This document shows positions 59,565 through 64,000 of a DNA stretch of 64,000 bases, piece by piece. How positions within the stretch are numbered: the stretch's first letter is position 1; every line of letters begins with the position of its first letter. Origin of the DNA: Rhodococcus sp. 14-2470-1b (GTDB lineage Bacteria; Actinomycetota; Actinomycetes; Mycobacteriales; Mycobacteriaceae); assembly GCF_002259415.1 (NCBI RefSeq), contig NZ_NPFY01000028.1:62001-126000 (forward strand). The letters run 5' to 3'. A model generated the notes under the pieces. It did not search any database. It was not told the origin of the DNA and was given only the letters and a program-made list of their open reading frames with translations. Position numbers and translations under genes: made by a program.

Positions 59565-61031
59565 GTGACACAGTCGTCCAGCAGTGGGTCCGACAGTAGT
59601 AACTCGAAAGCAGGGGGAAACGGAAGTCCTACGGGCTATCCGCCCGACACCTCCGAATTGAACCCGGAGGAGACCAAAATTCTTCACCGTGCCATCGGGG
59701 GATCGGCACTCGGTAACGCCGTCGAATGGTTCGACTACGCAGTGTACGGCTACCTGGCGGTGTACATCGCTGCGAACTTCTTCCCGTCGGAGGACGGGGG
59801 AGCGAGCCTGCTGTCCACCTTCGCGGTGCTCGCGGCATCCTTCATCATCAGGCCTATCGGTGGGATCGTGCTCGGCCCGCTGGGAGACCGCATCGGCAGG
59901 CAGAAGGTCCTGGTCCTGACGGTGACCATGATGTCGATCGCCACGGCGGCCATCGGCATTCTGCCCACCTTCGACACGATCGGCATTCTCGCCCCGATCC
60001 TGCTGCTCGTCTGCCGACTCGTGCAGGGCTTCTCCACCGGTGGAGAGTACGGAGGCGCGGCAGTCTTCATGGCCGAGTACGCACCGGACCGGCGCCGCGG
60101 ATTCTTCGGGTCGTTCCTCGAATTCGGCACCCTGGCAGGCACTGTCGCCGGCGCTACTCTCTGTACGCTGCTCAACCTCGGGCTCGGCGACGACACCATG
60201 GAGGCATGGGGTTGGCGTATTCCGTTCCTGCTGACCTTGCCGCTGGGAATCGTAGCCCTGTGGCTCCGGACGCGGCTCGAGGATTCTCCGGTGTTCTCCG
60301 AAGCGAAGGCCGACGGCGAAACGGTCTCCGAGGGTGCGTCCGGTGGCGGTGCGATTGCGTCGTTGAAGACGACGATGACCTACTGGCAGCGAATTCTCAT
60401 CCTGATGGGATTCGTCTTGCTGCTCAACATCGCGTACTACACCGTGCTGACGTTCCTGCCGTCCTACCTCAGCGACACACTGGGCCACAGCACGACTCAG
60501 TCCAACTTCACCTTGGTGATCATCATGTTGATCATGATGGCCATCATCAACCCGATCGGCTCGCTGTCCGACCGAATAGGCCGTAAACCGCTGTTGCTGG
60601 CCGCCTGCGTCGGTTACTTCGTGTTCAGCGTTCCGCTGTTTCTGCTCATCATCAACACCGGTCTCGTCGGCCAGTCCATCGGACTGCTCGGACTCGGCAT
60701 CCTATTGGTGATCATGTGCTCGTGCGTGTCCTCGACGCTGCCGGCGCTGTTCCCGACGCAGGTGCGATACGGCGCGTTCGCCATCGGCTACAACGTCTCG
60801 ACGTCTCTGTTCGGCGGTACTGCGCCCCTCATCCTGACGTTCCTGATCGACAAGACCGGATCGAACTTGATCCCCGGCTGGTACATGATGCTCGCCGCGG
60901 CAATTGCGTTCGTGCCGATCATGCTGATGCCGGAAACGGCCGGTCGTTCACTGCGGGGCAGTCAGTGCCCGGGTGACAACGACGACGAGGTCGCGGCATC
61001 CGGTGTGGAACTCGTGGGGTACAAGAAGTAG
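59565..61031 (+). CDS. MHS-family MFS transporter, ProP-like compatible-solute symporter
   Basis: A 488-residue, 12-helix transporter. GNAVEWFDYAVYGYLA, GDRIGRQKVLVLT, GFSTGGEYGGAAVFMAEY, the SYLSDTLGHS loop and the ETAGRSLRG C-terminal motif strongly recall Escherichia coli ProP, which imports proline, betaine and ectoine. The polar 35-residue N-terminus is rich in Ser and Gly. GTG 59565 with GAGAGG upstream is preferred to an ATG at 59499 that overlaps operator 3. It is the first gene of the third unit and may import ectoine for the cluster's enzymes. It lacks an obvious C-terminal coiled coil. Confidence 0.85.
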   Translation: MTQSSSSGSDSSNSKAGGNGSPTGYPPDTSELNPEETKILHRAIGGSALGNAVEWFDYAVYGYLAVYIAANFFPSEDGGASLLSTFAVLAASFIIRPIGGIVLGPLGDRIGRQKVLVLTVTMMSIATAAIGILPTFDTIGILAPILLLVCRLVQGFSTGGEYGGAAVFMAEYAPDRRRGFFGSFLEFGTLAGTVAGATLCTLLNLGLGDDTMEAWGWRIPFLLTLPLGIVALWLRTRLEDSPVFSEAKADGETVSEGASGGGAIASLKTTMTYWQRILILMGFVLLLNIAYYTVLTFLPSYLSDTLGHSTTQSNFTLVIIMLIMMAIINPIGSLSDRIGRKPLLLAACVGYFVFSVPLFLLIINTGLVGQSIGLLGLGILLVIMCSCVSSTLPALFPTQVRYGAFAIGYNVSTSLFGGTAPLILTFLIDKTGSNLIPGWYMMLAAAIAFVPIMLMPETAGRSLRGSQCPGDNDDEVAASGVELVGYKK

Positions 61032-61993
61032 TGGCGGACAAGCCCGTTGTCGTCGTACTCCATGCCGACGATCTTCCCGTCGGCATGGAGACGGTGTCCG
61101 CGGTGGCGGAGGTTCGTTACGCCACTGCCGACACTCTCGCGGATGCCGTCCCCGGGGCGGACGTGCTGCTGCTGTGGGACTTCTTCTCGTCTGCGGTAGA
61201 GCAGGTGTGGAGCAGGTGCGACTCGCTGAAATGGATTCACATCGCAGCCGCCGGAGTCGATTCGCTCATGTTCGCCGATCTCGCCGATTCCGATGTGGTG
61301 GTGACGAATTCACGGGGTGTCTTCGACCGGCCGATTGCCGAGTACGTACTCGGACAGATCCTCGCCTTCGCGAAAGACACAGCAGCGTCCGCTGCGCTCC
61401 AGCAGCGAAAGGAATGGAAGCACAGGGAAACCGAGCGTATCGACGACGCCCACGCGATGGTCGTCGGTACGGGTGCGATCGGTCGCGAAATCGGTCGCTT
61501 GCTTCGGGCGGTCGGTATGCGCGTGTCGGGTGTGGGTCGCACGGCGCGATCCGGAGACGCGGAATTCGGTGTGGTGCATGCCAGTGCAGACCTGGTCCAG
61601 GTCGTGCCCGACGTGGACTACCTCGTGCTCGTCGCTCCGCTGACCGAGGCGACGAGAGGTGTGGTGAGCGCTGACGTGTTGGCCGCCACCAAACCCGGTG
61701 TGCGAGTAATCAATGTCGGCAGGGGTGAGCTGCTCGACACCGACGCGTTGCTTGCGCAGATGCAGTCGGGTCACGTGGCCGGGGCGGCATTGGACGTGTT
61801 CGAGACAGAGCCGCTGCCGGCTGACAGCCCGATCTGGACCACCGAGAATCTGGTGGTCACACCGCACATGAGTGGCGATGCTCGCGGATGGCGTGGGAAA
61901 TTGTCCGCGTTGTTCGTCGCCAACTTCACGAAATACGCCCGTTCCGAAGACCTCGTCAACGTGGTGGACAAGAAACTGGGCTTCGTAGGCTGA
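61031..61993 (+). CDS. D-isomer-specific 2-hydroxyacid dehydrogenase
   Basis: A 320-residue NAD(P)-dependent dehydrogenase. The nucleotide loop is GTGAIGREIGR, the substrate arginine is in NVGRGELLD, the glutamate is in DVFETEPLP, and the histidine is in TPHMSGDARGW. The start is a GTG overlapping the transporter stop by one base. With the FAD-linked D-2-hydroxyacid dehydrogenase at 50285 it suggests that a 2-oxo/2-hydroxy acid is metabolised by the cluster. The substrate is unknown. Confidence 0.85.
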   Translation: MADKPVVVVLHADDLPVGMETVSAVAEVRYATADTLADAVPGADVLLLWDFFSSAVEQVWSRCDSLKWIHIAAAGVDSLMFADLADSDVVVTNSRGVFDRPIAEYVLGQILAFAKDTAASAALQQRKEWKHRETERIDDAHAMVVGTGAIGREIGRLLRAVGMRVSGVGRTARSGDAEFGVVHASADLVQVVPDVDYLVLVAPLTEATRGVVSADVLAATKPGVRVINVGRGELLDTDALLAQMQSGHVAGAALDVFETEPLPADSPIWTTENLVVTPHMSGDARGWRGKLSALFVANFTKYARSEDLVNVVDKKLGFVG

Positions 61994-62023
61994 GGCATCG
62001 ATCCCTCGGGCCCGTGACAACAC

Positions 62024-62075
62024 CGTGGGCACCCCGGCGGAGTCGGACTCGCCTCTCGTTTCCGGGGTACCCACG
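62024..62075. terminator. Long-armed hairpin between convergent genes
   Basis: CGTGGGCACCCCGG (62024-62037) and CCGGGGTACCCACG (62062-62075) pair with one mismatch around a 24-nt loop. There is no T-run. It probably ends the catabolic cluster and the convergent flavoenzyme transcript. Confidence 0.5.
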
Positions 62076-62119
62076 ATGCACTGAATCGGTTCGGCGTCTT
62101 CGTCGTTCAGCCGAGCCGG

Positions 62120-64000
<1,881 letters not shown>

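Overview
The window is a high-GC actinobacterial chromosome segment, most likely from Rhodococcus or a close relative (Mycobacteriales). Evidence is the gene order tig-clpP1-clpP2-clpX and valS-folC-DUF4233-ndk-rne-rplU-rpmA-obg-proB, the two-ClpP arrangement, an RsbW-SigF pair, frequent GTG starts and many 1-8 nt gene overlaps. There is no phage, insertion sequence, rRNA or CRISPR array. The sequence opens inside a nei-type DNA glycosylase gene and closes inside proA.

1-7.4 kb is housekeeping: DNA glycosylase, two uncharacterised proteins, tRNA-Gly(TCC), tRNA-Pro(TGG), trigger factor, the ClpP1/ClpP2 protease and ClpX. 7.4-21 kb is an aromatic-acid catabolic island. A lactonase-like hydrolase and an MHS-family transporter, a TetR regulator, a quinate/shikimate dehydrogenase and a QsuB-type 3-dehydroshikimate dehydratase feed protocatechuate into a complete beta-ketoadipate pathway (pcaHGBLRF, divergent from pcaIJ). 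The TetR and pca control regions carry clear dyad symmetries. 21-27.6 kb holds fdhD, malQ, rsbW-sigF (with a SigF-like promoter) and an S9 peptidase.

27.6-40.7 kb is the conserved valS-to-proB block, with a large RNase E that has a long leader and several expanding in-frame repeats. proA, the partner of proB, lies about 22.7 kb away at the right edge. The interval between them is the most interesting part. On the minus strand it has an ectoine synthesis operon (ectA running without a stop into ectB, then ectC) followed by a 2-hydroxyacid dehydrogenase and a sirtuin. Then come recQ, two fluoride-channel subunits and ribokinase.

49.0-62.0 kb on the plus strand is a nine-gene catabolic cluster in three transcription units. 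It contains a class III aminotransferase, an FAD/Fe-S D-2-hydroxyacid dehydrogenase, an aldehyde dehydrogenase, a GntR/FCD regulator, an ectoine-hydrolase-like M24 protein, a second aminotransferase, an M20 deacylase, a ProP-like osmolyte transporter and a D-2-hydroxyacid dehydrogenase. Each unit begins with a dyad of the form TTGT-NN-ACAA, the shape expected for a GntR/FCD operator. I infer that this is an ectoine (or related compatible-solute) uptake and degradation regulon of non-standard composition, close to the synthesis genes.

A second notable feature is a 33-bp tandem repeat. It occurs in five copies inside malQ and, in related form and opposite reading orientation, in five copies at the start of the second aminotransferase gene, which suggests a DNA-level repeat that spreads into coding sequence.
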